Below are positions 8,790-18,027 of a stretch of 64,000 nucleotides of DNA, piece after piece; the stretch's first letter is position 1, and each line of letters begins with the position of its first letter. The stretch lies in the NCBI RefSeq assembly GCF_000689255.1, contig NZ_HG964446.1, forward strand, positions 2,572,809 through 2,636,808, written 5' to 3'. This DNA comes from Mycobacterium triplex. GTDB lineage: Bacteria > Actinomycetota > Actinomycetes > Mycobacteriales > Mycobacteriaceae. A program made the position numbers and the translations under genes. Under the pieces are notes generated by a model that worked only from the letters and a program-made list of their open reading frames with translations, searched no databases and was not told the DNA's origin.

Positions 8790-8861
8790 GGCGTGCGGGC
8801 AGCGCGGTGGACGACGGTCGAGTCAGTGCGAACGGACAGCGCCGGCGCGCAACTTTGCGAG

Positions 8862-9500
8862 CTAGACGCCGATGCTCGGACGGATGGTCTGGATATCCAA
8901 AGCGTCTGCGGCCGAACGTATTTCGGCCAGCCGGCTGGGGTCGGCCAACAGTCCGAGCATCGCGAACTCCAGGATCTCTTCCGGGTTCACCGCGAGCTGG
9001 GGTGTCAGCGCGTCGAACAGCGCCTGTAAGAGCCTGGAGGCCGATGTCGGGTCGATGGCTCGCACGTCGCCTTCGGCCTGTGCCGCTTGGACAAGCTCGG
9101 CGAGCGCCCGCTCGTTCTTGAGAGCCAGCTCCTGCTCGGCACCGAAGCCGTCCTGCCACAGGTCCGGTGTCGCGATGACCGACACGACTACCTCGGGCGA
9201 GGCATGCAGATGGTCGAGGGATTCCCGCAACATGCGGTGCAGCTTGACGACGGCCGGCACCGGCAGCGTCGCGAGCTCGTCGGCCAACTCACTCGGCCAC
9301 TCCAGCGCGAGCCGGACCAGCGCCGCGAAGATGTCGCTTTTGGCCTTGAAGTGCTTGTAAAGGGCCGGCTGCTCGACGCCGACGGCGGCCGCGATGTCGC
9401 GGGTGGAGGTGGCGGCGTAGCCCTGCTTGGCGATGAGCTCGGCGGCGGCGCGCAGGATGCGAACCTTGGTCGGGCTCGGGTGCTTCGCAGCGGCGGGCAT
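8862..9500 (-). CDS. TetR family transcriptional regulator
   Basis: This 212-residue regulator has an N-terminal helix-turn-helix at about residues 10-57 containing TSTRDIAAAVGVEQPALYKHF. The C-terminal ligand domain is unassigned. I chose the ATG at 9500 (MPAAAKH) because it gives the usual TetR start; in-frame starts at 9527 and 9608 are possible, and none has a convincing Shine-Dalgarno site. The gene lies 163 bases upstream of the EspB-like gene on the same strand, with a double palindromic operator between them, so it may control that promoter. Confidence 0.8.
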   Translation of the reverse strand: MPAAAKHPSPTKVRILRAAAELIAKQGYAATSTRDIAAAVGVEQPALYKHFKAKSDIFAALVRLALEWPSELADELATLPVPAVVKLHRMLRESLDHLHASPEVVVSVIATPDLWQDGFGAEQELALKNERALAELVQAAQAEGDVRAIDPTSASRLLQALFDALTPQLAVNPEEILEFAMLGLLADPSRLAEIRSAADALDIQTIRPSIGV

Positions 9501-9623
9501 GTGGCTGAGGTTAGCCCGCCGTGCCATTTCACCCGCGGCGACACCTACCCGTTTACGCCGGGCGCGTGACGACAACAATGAGAGAACACGAGCGTCAGAC
9601 CCAGACACCTAGAGGAGCAGACG

Positions 9624-9914
9624 ATGAGTAACCAGGAAGGGATCGGCATCCTGAAACTCGAGTGCCCGCAAAGCCATCCCGTCGGCCGAATTCTCAAGGA
9701 AGCCCCCCACCAGCAGGTCGTCTACGACCCGGGGGTCCAGGTCGGGCCGCGCCGCTTCTGGCCCGACGAACAGGATCAGCCGCGGTTCACCACCCGCTGC
9801 GCCCAATGTGACCGCGCCGTGGGGGACGACTCGACGGCCCTGCAGGACAAGCATCGCAACCTGGTCATGAGCATGTCGGAGACCAGCGAGGTCGCCACCC
9901 TGCCGTTCGTCTAG
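9624..9914 (+). CDS. Conserved hypothetical protein, 96 aa, with CxxC
   Basis: This small protein starts with ATG at 9624 behind a good AGAGGAG site at 9611-9617. It has three cysteines, one near the N-terminus (LECPQ) and a CAQC pair near residue 60, which could bind zinc or form a disulphide. There is no signal peptide or membrane helix. Length, RBS and codon use look like a real gene. I do not recognise a function. It diverges from the TetR gene at 9500, so the two may share a promoter region. Confidence 0.65.
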   Translation: MSNQEGIGILKLECPQSHPVGRILKEAPHQQVVYDPGVQVGPRRFWPDEQDQPRFTTRCAQCDRAVGDDSTALQDKHRNLVMSMSETSEVATLPFV

Positions 9915-9997
9915 CGCCTCTCGCGCATACTGTAAGAGTTTCAGTAGCGAGCCCGCGGCGCCCTGTGTCTCGACGGCGCCGACTCGAGAGGAGCCCC

Positions 9998-10825
9998 GTG
10001 GCGCAGACCCCGACGACACCGCTGCCCCCGGACGGGGATTGGCTGGGCACCCCGTATCTGCGGTTCGAGCGCCAGGGGCCGATCGCGGTGTGCACGATCG
10101 ACCGTCCCGAGGCGCGCAACGCCCTGACGCCCGCGATGTACTTCGGAATCCGTTACGCCGTAGGCCTTGTCAACGGAGACCCCGGGCTGGCCGGGCTGTT
10201 GATCACCGGCACCGGGGACGTCTTCGCGCCGGGCGGTGATATGACCGGCGGGGGAGGCGCCGACGACTGGATCACCTTCGGGGCCGCACTCGGGATGGAT
10301 GTCACGCCGTTCGACGCCGTGCGGACCTCGGCCAAGCCGATCGTCGCCGCGGTCAACGGGCTATGCCAGGGCGGCGGCATGCAGATCGCGCTGTGCAGCG
10401 ACGTGTCGGTGGTCAGCGAGCGCGCGACCTTCCGCGTTCCCGAGCTGTTCCGCGGCTACGCCGACACCTATTACAGCCAGATGCTGCTGCGCCTGGTCGG
10501 ACCGGTACGCACCCGCGACCTGATGTTCACCGGCCGGGTGCTCACCGCGGCCGAAGCGCTGGACTGGGGCCTGGTGACCAGGGTGGTGCCGCACGACGAT
10601 CTGCTGGCCACCGCCCGCGACCTGCTCGCGCAAAGCTGCCGGACCGCGCCACGCGCCCGCAACGTCATCAAATCCAGCATCGACAGCTATCTGGGTCTGT
10701 ACGACCGTATCGGCATGACCGGCAGCCTGTTGGACGCCGAGGCGCGTGAGGGGGTGCGGGCCTTCAAGGAGCGACGCTCGCCGGACTGGGTGCACCCGGA
10801 GTTGCGGACCCAGGGACGGCTGTGA
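9998..10825 (+). CDS. Enoyl-CoA hydratase/isomerase family protein (crotonase fold)
   Basis: This 275-residue crotonase-superfamily protein begins with GTG at 9998 behind GAGAGGAG. The oxyanion-hole region FAPGGD and the glycine-rich turn CQGGG are present. The second catalytic glutamate is kept (E149 in RVPELFRG), but the position usually held by the first glutamate of hydratases is Gln129 (GGGMQIAL). Classic hydratases need both acids, while isomerases and some other members use one. The substrate is therefore probably a CoA thioester handled by isomerisation or another reaction. It is convergent with the metallohydrolase gene and has no clear operon partner. Confidence 0.85.
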   Translation: MAQTPTTPLPPDGDWLGTPYLRFERQGPIAVCTIDRPEARNALTPAMYFGIRYAVGLVNGDPGLAGLLITGTGDVFAPGGDMTGGGGADDWITFGAALGMDVTPFDAVRTSAKPIVAAVNGLCQGGGMQIALCSDVSVVSERATFRVPELFRGYADTYYSQMLLRLVGPVRTRDLMFTGRVLTAAEALDWGLVTRVVPHDDLLATARDLLAQSCRTAPRARNVIKSSIDSYLGLYDRIGMTGSLLDAEAREGVRAFKERRSPDWVHPELRTQGRL

Positions 10826-10835
10826 GGCGGATGCG

Positions 10836-11639
10836 CTAGTTCTTCAGGTCGATCCACTCGCCGTTAGGCGCCGTGCGCAGCACGCGTTTGATGCCCGCCT
10901 GGTCGAATGCCTCGGCGAGTTCGGCGGGGCCCTCGCTGAAGTGGGCCCAACCCTCGACGTGGGCCGGGATCACCATTTCGGCCCCCAGGACTTCAGCGGC
11001 CGCGGCCGCGCGGGCCGAGGTCAGCGTCAGCGGGCGCCCGTGCTGTTGGGTCGGCAGGCTCGCGGCCCCCGCGAAGAGCACCGCGACGTCGATGTCGCCG
11101 ATACGGTCGGCCACCTCGGCGACCGCACTCATCGAGGCGTTGTCCCCGCTGAGATAGATGGTGGGCAGGCCGGGTCCGTACAGCACGAAACCCGTCACCT
11201 CGCAGGTGACGTTGCCCTCCATGTCACGCATCCCGTCGGCCGGACCGTGCACGGCCGGAACCGCTTGCGCCGCAATGCGTCCCGGCCCGCCCGGCAGGTA
11301 GTAGGACTGCCACGGCTTAAGCCCCACCGCCGGCGCCCCGAAGCGGCCCGCGGCGCCGGGGTGGGTGACGATCAGCGGTGCGGCCAACGCCACCTGTCGA
11401 CCCGCGTTGTCCAGGTTGTCGAGATGCTCGTCGTGGCTGATCAGTACCACGTCGATTTTCCCCAGGTCCTCGGCGCCGACCGCCGGGCCGGTGAGTTTCG
11501 TCAGGTGGTCATGCGGGCCGGGCGGGTCGAACGTCGGGTCCATGACGATCCTGCGGCCGGCGATATCGATGACCGTCGTCGGCCCACCCAGCACGGCGAT
11601 CGCGCCGTCCCGTCGCTTCGCCTCTACTGCCTCGCCCAT
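10836..11639 (-). CDS. Metallo-beta-lactamase fold hydrolase
   Basis: This 267-residue cytosolic protein has the MBL fold: an early beta-rich part with a metal-binding segment SHDEHLDNLD at about 68-77 (H69, H72, D74, but Asn75 where the usual motif has His), a later LSGDNAS acid, and the C-terminal histidine in IPAHVEGW. The altered motif is seen in the UlaG/lactonase-like branch. It is the third gene of a minus-strand group FadD-RidA-MBL with gaps of about 33 and 48 bases. The reaction is unknown; hydrolysis of a lactone or ester linked to the ligase product is one possibility. Confidence 0.75.
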   Translation of the reverse strand: MGEAVEAKRRDGAIAVLGGPTTVIDIAGRRIVMDPTFDPPGPHDHLTKLTGPAVGAEDLGKIDVVLISHDEHLDNLDNAGRQVALAAPLIVTHPGAAGRFGAPAVGLKPWQSYYLPGGPGRIAAQAVPAVHGPADGMRDMEGNVTCEVTGFVLYGPGLPTIYLSGDNASMSAVAEVADRIGDIDVAVLFAGAASLPTQQHGRPLTLTSARAAAAAEVLGAEMVIPAHVEGWAHFSEGPAELAEAFDQAGIKRVLRTAPNGEWIDLKN

Positions 11640-11687
11640 GTCGCCCCTGATGCATTAGCGGAGAATCGATATCGGGTTGAGAGCAGG

Positions 11688-12089
11688 CTATAGCATCGCC
11701 GGCCGGCGGATCGCGGTGACTTCGACTTCGACCCGGATATCCGGCCAGACCAGCGCCGGGACCACCGCGAGCATGAACACGGGTTCATGTCTGATCACCG
11801 ACGAGCGCACCGCCGCATAGGCCGGAATGTCGGCCGCGTCGGTCAGCCACTGCCGCACGCTGACGATGTCGGACAATCGTGCCCCGGCCCTGCTCAGCGC
11901 CTCCTCGACGTTGCGCCACGCCTGGGCGGCCTCTTCGGCGAAGTCCTCCGGCAGCGTTCCGTCGGGACGCATCCCGGGTGTGCCGGAGGTGTAGATGATC
12001 TCCGAGCCGGCGGGTATGCGTACCGCGTCGGCGTACCTGCCGATATGAGCGGCGACGCCGGTGTTGACGGATTCGAACGGCGTGCTCAT
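11688..12089 (-). CDS. RidA/YjgF family protein
   Basis: This 133-residue protein has the chorismate mutase-like RidA fold, with IIYTSGTPGM near residue 35 and the late segment PDIRVEVEVTAI. RidA proteins hydrolyse reactive enamine/imine intermediates, and family variants act in catabolic pathways. The arginine that binds the carboxylate in canonical RidA is not obvious here. ATG at 12089 follows an AAAGGGCGAT site. It sits between an acyl-CoA synthetase and a metallohydrolase on the same strand, which suggests a pathway-specific role rather than housekeeping. Confidence 0.8.
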   Translation of the reverse strand: MSTPFESVNTGVAAHIGRYADAVRIPAGSEIIYTSGTPGMRPDGTLPEDFAEEAAQAWRNVEEALSRAGARLSDIVSVRQWLTDAADIPAYAAVRSSVIRHEPVFMLAVVPALVWPDIRVEVEVTAIRRPAML

Positions 12090-12122
12090 ATCGCCCTTTC
12101 GTCGTGGATCGTTGCGCCAGCG

Positions 12123-13691
12123 TCATACCTTGCGGGCGCGATCCTTCCAATACGGTTCGCGGAGTTGGTTTTTCAGGATCTTGCCGCTGGCGTTGCGGGG
12201 CAGCTCGTCGACGAAGTCGACCGTCCGCGGGCACTTGTAACCGGCCAGCTGCTTGCGGCAGAACTCGATGATCTCGGCGGGGTCCAGCTCGGCGCCGGCA
12301 ACGACGATCGCCTTGACCGATTCGCCCCACTGATCGTCGGGCACGCCGATGATCGCCGCATCCGCGATACCGGGATGTTCGAGGAGCACGCTTTCCACCT
12401 CGGGCCCGTACACGTTCTCACCGCCGGTGATGATCATGTCCCTCAGCCGGTCCTCGATGTAAAGGTAGCCGTCGGCGTCGAGGCGGCCGATGTCGCCGGT
12501 GCGCAGCCAGTCGTCGGCGGTGATGGTGTCGGCGGTGGCTTCCGGCCGATTCAGGTAGCCGATCATGCGCTGATTGCTGCGAACCCAGATCTCACCGGAC
12601 TCGCCGTGCGGAAGCTGCTCACCTGTCTCGGGGTCGACAATGCGAATCTCGTTGCCCTGAGCTGCTTTTCCGGCCGACATGAGTAGTTCGGGCCGGCTGG
12701 AATCGCGGTGGTCGTCGGCACCCAGTGCGCAGATCGCGCCGCACAGCTCCGTCTGCCCGTACACCTGCACGAAGTTCATCTCCGGCCAGGCCGTCAGCGC
12801 GCGCTGCAGCAGCGGCACCGGCATGGGTGCGGCTCCGTAGACCAGGTAGCGCAGGCCCGACAGCGCGGCGGTCGCCGCCTCGCCGGCGTCCAGGAACCGG
12901 GCGATCACCGGCGGGACGAAAAAGGCATGTGTCGCACCGGCTTTCACGGCACCGATGAGTGTCGCGGCCTCGGGCTCGCGCGTCAGGAACGTCGGGACAC
13001 CCGCCCGGATACCGAAGAACGCATACGCGATACCGCCGACATGGAACAACGGCATGGCCACCAAGTTGGCGTCTCCCTGCGAAAACGGAAACGGCGGAGA
13101 CAGATTCACGATGTGATTGACCAGCGCCCGCTGGGTCAGCTGAACACCCTTCGGGCGGCCGGTGGTGCCCGAGCTGTAGATCGTGATGGCCGCATCGGTG
13201 TCGGCGACGTCGGGATCGACCTCGGTGGGAGACGCCGCGGCGACCAGGGTTTCGTATTCGTCGTCGGCGCCGCCCACCACGACGATGCGCTGCACGCCCG
13301 GGACCTTCGCGCGGATCGCTTCGACCGCGGGCGCCAGCTCGGCGCCGACGACGAGAACCCGCGTGCCGCTGTCATCGAGCACGTGGACGAGTTCGTCGCC
13401 GATCACCCGCCAGTTGACGATCGTGGTCACCGCGCCGATCGAGGTGGCTGCCAGCAGTGTTTCCAAACAGGCGGGGTGGTTCTTGTCCAGGAATGCCACC
13501 ACCTCCCCGCGCCGCAAGCCGGTGTCCCGCAGCACTGCGGCCGTCCGGCGAATCCGCGACGCCCACTGCGCCCACGACCACTGCCGCTCGCCGAAGTGGA
13601 TCGCGACGTCGTCGGGCCGCCGCGCCGCGTGCTGCTCGACCATTCCGACGAGCGTCTCCGTCGTACCGATGCTGACGTCGGCTGGTGGCAT
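12123..13691 (-). CDS. Acyl-CoA synthetase / AMP-dependent ligase (FadD-type)
   Basis: This 522-residue adenylate-forming enzyme activates a carboxylic acid to an acyl-CoA through an acyl-AMP. Seen motifs: the P-loop SSGTTGRPKG (173-182), YGQTEL (about 328), TGDIG (about 411), the hinge region DRLRDMIITGGENV, and the catalytic lysine near the end in NASGKILK. ATG at 13691 was chosen for its GGAG site; upstream in-frame starts at 13718 and 13763 would only add non-conserved residues. It leads the FadD-RidA-MBL group. Substrate chain length cannot be predicted. Confidence 0.85.
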   Translation of the reverse strand: MPPADVSIGTTETLVGMVEQHAARRPDDVAIHFGERQWSWAQWASRIRRTAAVLRDTGLRRGEVVAFLDKNHPACLETLLAATSIGAVTTIVNWRVIGDELVHVLDDSGTRVLVVGAELAPAVEAIRAKVPGVQRIVVVGGADDEYETLVAAASPTEVDPDVADTDAAITIYSSGTTGRPKGVQLTQRALVNHIVNLSPPFPFSQGDANLVAMPLFHVGGIAYAFFGIRAGVPTFLTREPEAATLIGAVKAGATHAFFVPPVIARFLDAGEAATAALSGLRYLVYGAAPMPVPLLQRALTAWPEMNFVQVYGQTELCGAICALGADDHRDSSRPELLMSAGKAAQGNEIRIVDPETGEQLPHGESGEIWVRSNQRMIGYLNRPEATADTITADDWLRTGDIGRLDADGYLYIEDRLRDMIITGGENVYGPEVESVLLEHPGIADAAIIGVPDDQWGESVKAIVVAGAELDPAEIIEFCRKQLAGYKCPRTVDFVDELPRNASGKILKNQLREPYWKDRARKV

Positions 13692-13849
13692 TGCTTTTCT
13701 CCGCTCATCGATGCTCATGGATTTCCCGGGTGCACTGCAGCCAAGGCTAGTCACCCCGTCCACGACGGTTCGGTGAGAGTGGGAGCCTCCATCCTGGTAG
13801 CGACGCGGTCGTGGCTAAAGCCGCCCCAGCCCGCGAATGATCGGCAGTG

Positions 13850-14349
13850 ATGAGTCACCGTGTCCTGGCAAGCGATCTCCCGACACGGGAGGAGGTCGTC
13901 GCTGCAGCCCGCGCATTGCAGCCGACTTTGCGCCAGCACATCGCCCGGTCAATGCCGCCCTGACCAAGGCCGGCTGCAGACACCAAAGCGGTTCGCCGGT
14001 TACGCGGCCGGCGTTCGTACCGTGCTTGGAGGTGGGCGAGGTGCTGGCGGAGGCAGACGCGTCCGCGTCGTGGCTGGTCGTGCCCGGGGCGACCGGCAGC
14101 AGCTGGATGGGCGCCCGGGCGGAATTCCGTGCCAGGCTTGGCTATGCCGCCCAACAGGTCGTCGAGGCGCTGACGATCCTGGTCGACGCGCACGGAGGGG
14201 GCAGCTTCGCGGAATCCAGCCAACTGCAACAGTATTGGCGAGACGCCAACACCGCGGCGCGCCACGCGGGCCTGCAGCCGACCGTCGGCTATGAGGTCTA
14301 CGGAAAGTCGATCCTCGGGGTGCCGGAGCGCATCAGCTTCACGGTGTGA
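13850..14349 (+). pseudogene. Decayed acyl-CoA dehydrogenase-like flavin monooxygenase
   Basis: Pieces of one protein appear in order but in changing frames. From ATG 13850, frame A reads TREEVVAAARALQPTLRQHI and stops at 13961. Frame B then gives VNAALTKAG, a third frame gives TPKRFAGYAAGVRTVL, and frame B resumes with LEVGEVLAEADASASWLV. After that the sequence jumps to a C-terminal block, QYWRDANTAARHAGLQP to the stop at 14349. The family (HsaA/DszC-like, acyl-CoA dehydrogenase fold) is normally near 390 residues, so about 200 central residues are missing. At least three frameshifts plus a deletion mean it is not functional. Confidence 0.75.
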
Positions 14350-14358
14350 ACAGCGTAA

Positions 14359-15288
14359 TCACGCGGTGGCCAAGGTGATTCGTGACCGATAGGGGTCGGT
14401 GAAAGGCAACCAGGCCTCGTCCAGATCGGGCACTTCCGCGTCGGCGGTCAACGCGTCGATCACCCCACGCACGGTTTCGCGGTTCTCGATGCGGCGCCAC
14501 ACCAGCGACCACGTCCAAAAGGGTGCGGGCGGGGTGATCGGGCGCTGCACGAGATCTGCCGGCAGTGTTGCGGTTTGGGCCTTGGGCGAGGCGAGCACCG
14601 GCCGGCCCAGCCGGCGAACATGCTCGAAAAACATTGGCGCAGCCAGTCCGCCGTCACTGATCCGTACCGTGCGGGCGCCCGTCTCCCTGGCGAACTGCTC
14701 GCCGTACCGGTTCCAGGAGAACCAGCTGCCGGAGTCGGCGTCGAGCAACACCACCGCGTCGGACGCATCGACCGGCGAGGGGTCCGAGCCGACGCTGACC
14801 GCGTAGAGCTGTTCGGCGCCAATGAGATGCGCGTTCAGACCATGGCGGTCCAGGTCGGAGGCCCGCACCCCGCAGATCGCCAAATCGACGCCGCCCTCGG
14901 CGACCCGGGCGACCTGCGCGTGCGACGGCAGCACCCACGTGTCGATGTGCACCTTGGCGACCGCGGAGGTCCGATCGGTCAGGTCCGGGGGAAGCCACTG
15001 CGCGTAGCCGATCCGCACGGGTTCGGCCAGCGACAGCCCGATTGCCGACCGGCGCAACTGATCTGCCTGATCCAGCAGCGTGCGGGCCGACGGAAGCAAC
15101 GCCGCACCCGTTGCTGTCAGGGTGACCGAGCGCCGGTCGCGATCGAACAACCGCACCCGCAGATCCCGCTCGAGAACCTTGATCTGCTGCGAAAGCGACG
15201 GTCCGGCAATGCATAAACGCTTGGCGGCGCGACCGAAATTCAGCTCTTCGGCGACCGCTACGAAATAACGAAGATGACGCAACTCCAC
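14359..15288 (-). CDS. LysR family transcriptional regulator
   Basis: This 309-residue regulator begins VELRHLRYFVAVAEELNF, the standard LysR N-terminal helix-turn-helix (residues 1-60), followed by a periplasmic-binding-like effector domain. I chose GTG 15288 because it aligns with the usual LysR start; a GTG at 15321 is in frame. It is transcribed away from the SDR gene at 15393 with a short shared promoter region, the classic layout for a LysR protein controlling its divergent neighbour. The effector is unknown. Confidence 0.85.
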   Translation of the reverse strand: MELRHLRYFVAVAEELNFGRAAKRLCIAGPSLSQQIKVLERDLRVRLFDRDRRSVTLTATGAALLPSARTLLDQADQLRRSAIGLSLAEPVRIGYAQWLPPDLTDRTSAVAKVHIDTWVLPSHAQVARVAEGGVDLAICGVRASDLDRHGLNAHLIGAEQLYAVSVGSDPSPVDASDAVVLLDADSGSWFSWNRYGEQFARETGARTVRISDGGLAAPMFFEHVRRLGRPVLASPKAQTATLPADLVQRPITPPAPFWTWSLVWRRIENRETVRGVIDALTADAEVPDLDEAWLPFTDPYRSRITLATA

Positions 15289-15392
15289 GCTTGAAAATGT
15301 TAGTGCGGCACTGGGAGTCACGGCCTAGCAGAATCGCGATGACAACATGTGTAACCATTGCTGGGCAAACCCCCGTACGAAGGAATCAACTC

Positions 15393-16181
15393 ATGGTCAA
15401 TGTTGATCGCGCCCGTCATCGCACGTTCGTCGTAACGGGAGCGGCGTCCGGCATCGGCCTGGCTACCGCGCGACGCCTGGTAGCCGAAGGCGGCACTGTC
15501 ATCGGTGCCGACCTGGAATCACCGCCCGACTTGGGTCCCGACTTCCATTTCGTGGCGGCCGACGTCACCGACGAAGCGGCCGTCCACGCCGTGCTGGCCG
15601 CGGTGCCCGACCGTCTCGACGGCGTCTTCCACGCCGCCGGTGTCGCGGGCGGTGGCCCGGTCCATCTGCTCGACCGCGCGGAGTGGGATCGGGTGATCGG
15701 GATCAACCTCACCGGCACCTTCCTGATCGCCAAGGCGGCCCTGGCCAAGATGATCGAGCAGGACAGGGTCGACGGCGAACGCGGGTCCATCGTGACCGTT
15801 GCCAGCATCGAGGGATTGGAAGGCACCGCGGGCGGCAGCTCCTACAACGCGGCCAAGGGCGGAGTTGTGCTGCTCACCAAGAACATCGCGCTCGACTACG
15901 GCCCGAGCGGCATCCGGGCGAACGTCATCTGTCCCGGCTTCATCGATACGCCGATGGCCCAAAGCGTTTTCGGGCTGCCGGGGATGGAAGGCCCGCTGGC
16001 CTCGATCACCTCCGAGCATGCGCTGCAGCGGCTCGGCCGGCCGGACGAGGTCGCGGCCATGGCGGCGTTCCTGTTGTCGCTCGACGGGTCGTTCGTCACC
16101 GGCCAGGCGATCGCCGTGGACGGCGGCTACACCGCCGGTCGCGATCACGGTGTCGTCAAACTCTTCGGCTTTCCCGACTAG
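15393..16181 (+). CDS. Short-chain dehydrogenase/reductase
   Basis: This 262-residue NAD(P)-dependent oxidoreductase shows the nucleotide-binding TGAASGIG (15-22), the structural LNG-like region DGVFHAAGV, and the catalytic S138, Y151 and K155 (YNAAK). The acidic residue after beta-2 (GADLE) points to NAD(H). ATG 15393 lies behind AAGGA. It is divergent from a LysR gene and probably its target. The substrate is unknown. The upstream reading frame from 15291 has no family similarity and was dropped. Confidence 0.88.
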   Translation: MVNVDRARHRTFVVTGAASGIGLATARRLVAEGGTVIGADLESPPDLGPDFHFVAADVTDEAAVHAVLAAVPDRLDGVFHAAGVAGGGPVHLLDRAEWDRVIGINLTGTFLIAKAALAKMIEQDRVDGERGSIVTVASIEGLEGTAGGSSYNAAKGGVVLLTKNIALDYGPSGIRANVICPGFIDTPMAQSVFGLPGMEGPLASITSEHALQRLGRPDEVAAMAAFLLSLDGSFVTGQAIAVDGGYTAGRDHGVVKLFGFPD

Positions 16182-16198
16182 CGCCTTAAGATTCGCGC

Positions 16199-17131
16199 AT
16201 GGTCACCCCTGACGATGCGATCGACGCTATTCGAGGTACCGGTGGAGCCCAACCCGGCGCCCGGGCGCTGCACGCGAAAGGCACGCTGTACCGCGGCACC
16301 TTCACCGCCACCCCCGACGCGGCAGGCCTGTCCCGGGCAAAGCATCTCGACGGCAGCGAAGTTCGGGCGCTGGTGCGGTTCTCCAACGGATCGGGCAACC
16401 CGAAACAACCCGACGGCTCGCCCGGAGTCCGCGGCTTGGCGGTGAAGTTCACCCTGCCCGACGGATCCACCACCGACGTGTCGACGCAGACCGCCCGGCT
16501 GTTCGTCTCCAGCAAGCCGGAGGGCTTCGTCGATCTGCTCAAGGCGATGCGGCCGGGGCTGACGACGCCGCTGCGCATGGCGAAGTACTTCGTCACGCAT
16601 CCGCGACTGCTCGGCACGTTGCCGGTGGTGCGCGACGCCAACAAGGTTCCGACCAGCTACGCCACCATCGAATACCATGGCCTGCATGCTTTCCGGTGGG
16701 TCAGCGCCGACGGCAACGCCAGATTTGTTCGCTACCACCTGATTCCCGCCGCCGGCGTGAGCTACCTCTCGGGATCGGACGGGCGTGATGTGGGCCCCGA
16801 TTTCCTCACGGACGAGCTGAATACTCGTCTGGCACAAGGGCCGGTCCGATTCGACTACCGCGTGCAGATCGCCGGGCCGCAGGACTCGACGACCGACCCG
16901 TCGGCGCCGTGGCGAAGCGTCGAGACGGTCACCGTCGGCACCCTGGAGATCACCGGCCTGGACACCGAGCGCGAACACGACGGCGACATCGTCGTTTTCG
17001 ACCCGATGCGGGTGACCGACGGCATCGAACCGTCCGACGACCCCGTGCTTCATTTCCGAAGCCTCGCGTATTCGGCCTCGGTCCAGCTGCGCACCGGTGT
17101 CGCGCGCGGCTCCGAAGCGCCTCCGGCCTGA
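16199..17131 (+). CDS. Catalase-related heme protein
   Basis: This 310-residue protein has the small catalase fold (KatA-like catalase-related peroxidase, SrpA type). Distal His25 sits in ALHAKG, and the proximal heme ligand is Tyr291 in RSLAYSAS with Arg287 four residues before, matching catalases. The core VRFSNGSGNP and GVRGLAVKF blocks are kept. Full catalases exceed 480 residues, so this is a minimal form usually acting as an organic peroxide peroxidase. It starts 17 bases after the SDR stop and is likely co-transcribed. There is no signal peptide. Confidence 0.85.
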   Translation: MVTPDDAIDAIRGTGGAQPGARALHAKGTLYRGTFTATPDAAGLSRAKHLDGSEVRALVRFSNGSGNPKQPDGSPGVRGLAVKFTLPDGSTTDVSTQTARLFVSSKPEGFVDLLKAMRPGLTTPLRMAKYFVTHPRLLGTLPVVRDANKVPTSYATIEYHGLHAFRWVSADGNARFVRYHLIPAAGVSYLSGSDGRDVGPDFLTDELNTRLAQGPVRFDYRVQIAGPQDSTTDPSAPWRSVETVTVGTLEITGLDTEREHDGDIVVFDPMRVTDGIEPSDDPVLHFRSLAYSASVQLRTGVARGSEAPPA

Positions 17132-17181
17132 CGGAAAGGCGCAGAGCTGCACGAATGCCGGCCGGATGCCGCGGCCGACTA

Positions 17182-17976
17182 ATGTTGTTGGAAGTGTTGG
17201 CTTCTCATGTCATTTTGATCGGCCTGGCCGGGTTCGCCGCCGGCGCAATCAATGCGCTCGTCGGATCGGGCACCTTGATCACCTTCCCGACGCTCGTCGC
17301 GCTCGGCTACCCGCCGGTCACCGCGACCATGTCGAACGCCGTCGGTCTGGTGGCCGGCAGCGTCTCGGGCACCTGGGGTTATCGCGCCGAGCTGAGCGGC
17401 CAATGGGACCGACTCCGCTGGCAGATCCCGGCGTCGCTGGCCGGTGGCGTGCTGGGATCGTTCCTGCTGCTGCACCTGCCCGAGCAGGTGTTCATCATGG
17501 TGGTGCCGGTGCTGCTGGTGCTCGCGCTGGTGTTGGTGGTGGTCGGACCGCGGATTCAATCCTGGGCGCGCAGCAGGGCCGAGGCCCAGGGACGTCCCGC
17601 CGAACACGTCTCGCCGGTGCGGATGGCGCTGCTGGTGTTCGGCACGTTTGCCATCGGTGTCTACGGCGGCTACTTCACCGCGGCGCAAGGCATCCTGCTG
17701 GTCGGTGTCATGGGCGCGCTGTTGCCGGAGTCGATACAGCGCATGAACGGGGCGAAAAACCTGTTGGCTCTCGTCGTGAATGTTGTTGCGGCCATTGGTT
17801 ATACGTCGGTGGCTTCGGATCGCATCAGTTGGCCGGTGGCCGCAATCATCGCGGCGAGCTCGCTGGTCGGCGGTGTGGTCGGCGCGCGATACGGGCGCCG
17901 GTTGTCGCCGAACGCGTTGCGTTCCACGATCGTGGTGGTGGGGCTGATCGGGCTGTATCGCCTGTTGGCGGTCTAG
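17182..17976 (+). CDS. TauE/SafE family sulfite exporter-type permease
   Basis: This 264-residue membrane protein has about seven to eight hydrophobic helices and the family repeats GFAAGAINALVGSGTLITFP in the first half and GVYGGYFTAAQGILL in the second. TauE/SafE proteins transport sulfite, sulfoacetate or other organic anions. ATG 17182 was chosen because the helix-rich sequence begins there. It has no clear RBS and lies 50 bases after the catalase-related gene, so it is probably read from the same transcript. The substrate is not predictable. Confidence 0.85.
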   Translation: MLLEVLASHVILIGLAGFAAGAINALVGSGTLITFPTLVALGYPPVTATMSNAVGLVAGSVSGTWGYRAELSGQWDRLRWQIPASLAGGVLGSFLLLHLPEQVFIMVVPVLLVLALVLVVVGPRIQSWARSRAEAQGRPAEHVSPVRMALLVFGTFAIGVYGGYFTAAQGILLVGVMGALLPESIQRMNGAKNLLALVVNVVAAIGYTSVASDRISWPVAAIIAASSLVGGVVGARYGRRLSPNALRSTIVVVGLIGLYRLLAV

Positions 17977-18027
17977 CCGGTCGGGCGCGCGTGGCGGCCG
18001 CGGCGTGGTCGTATCAGCCCCAGGGCG

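Noticed and set aside
13837..14349. Intact 170-aa gene from ATG 13837
   Set aside because: Its first third does not match the family that its last third clearly belongs to, and matching pieces occur in other frames, which shows a frameshifted pseudogene.
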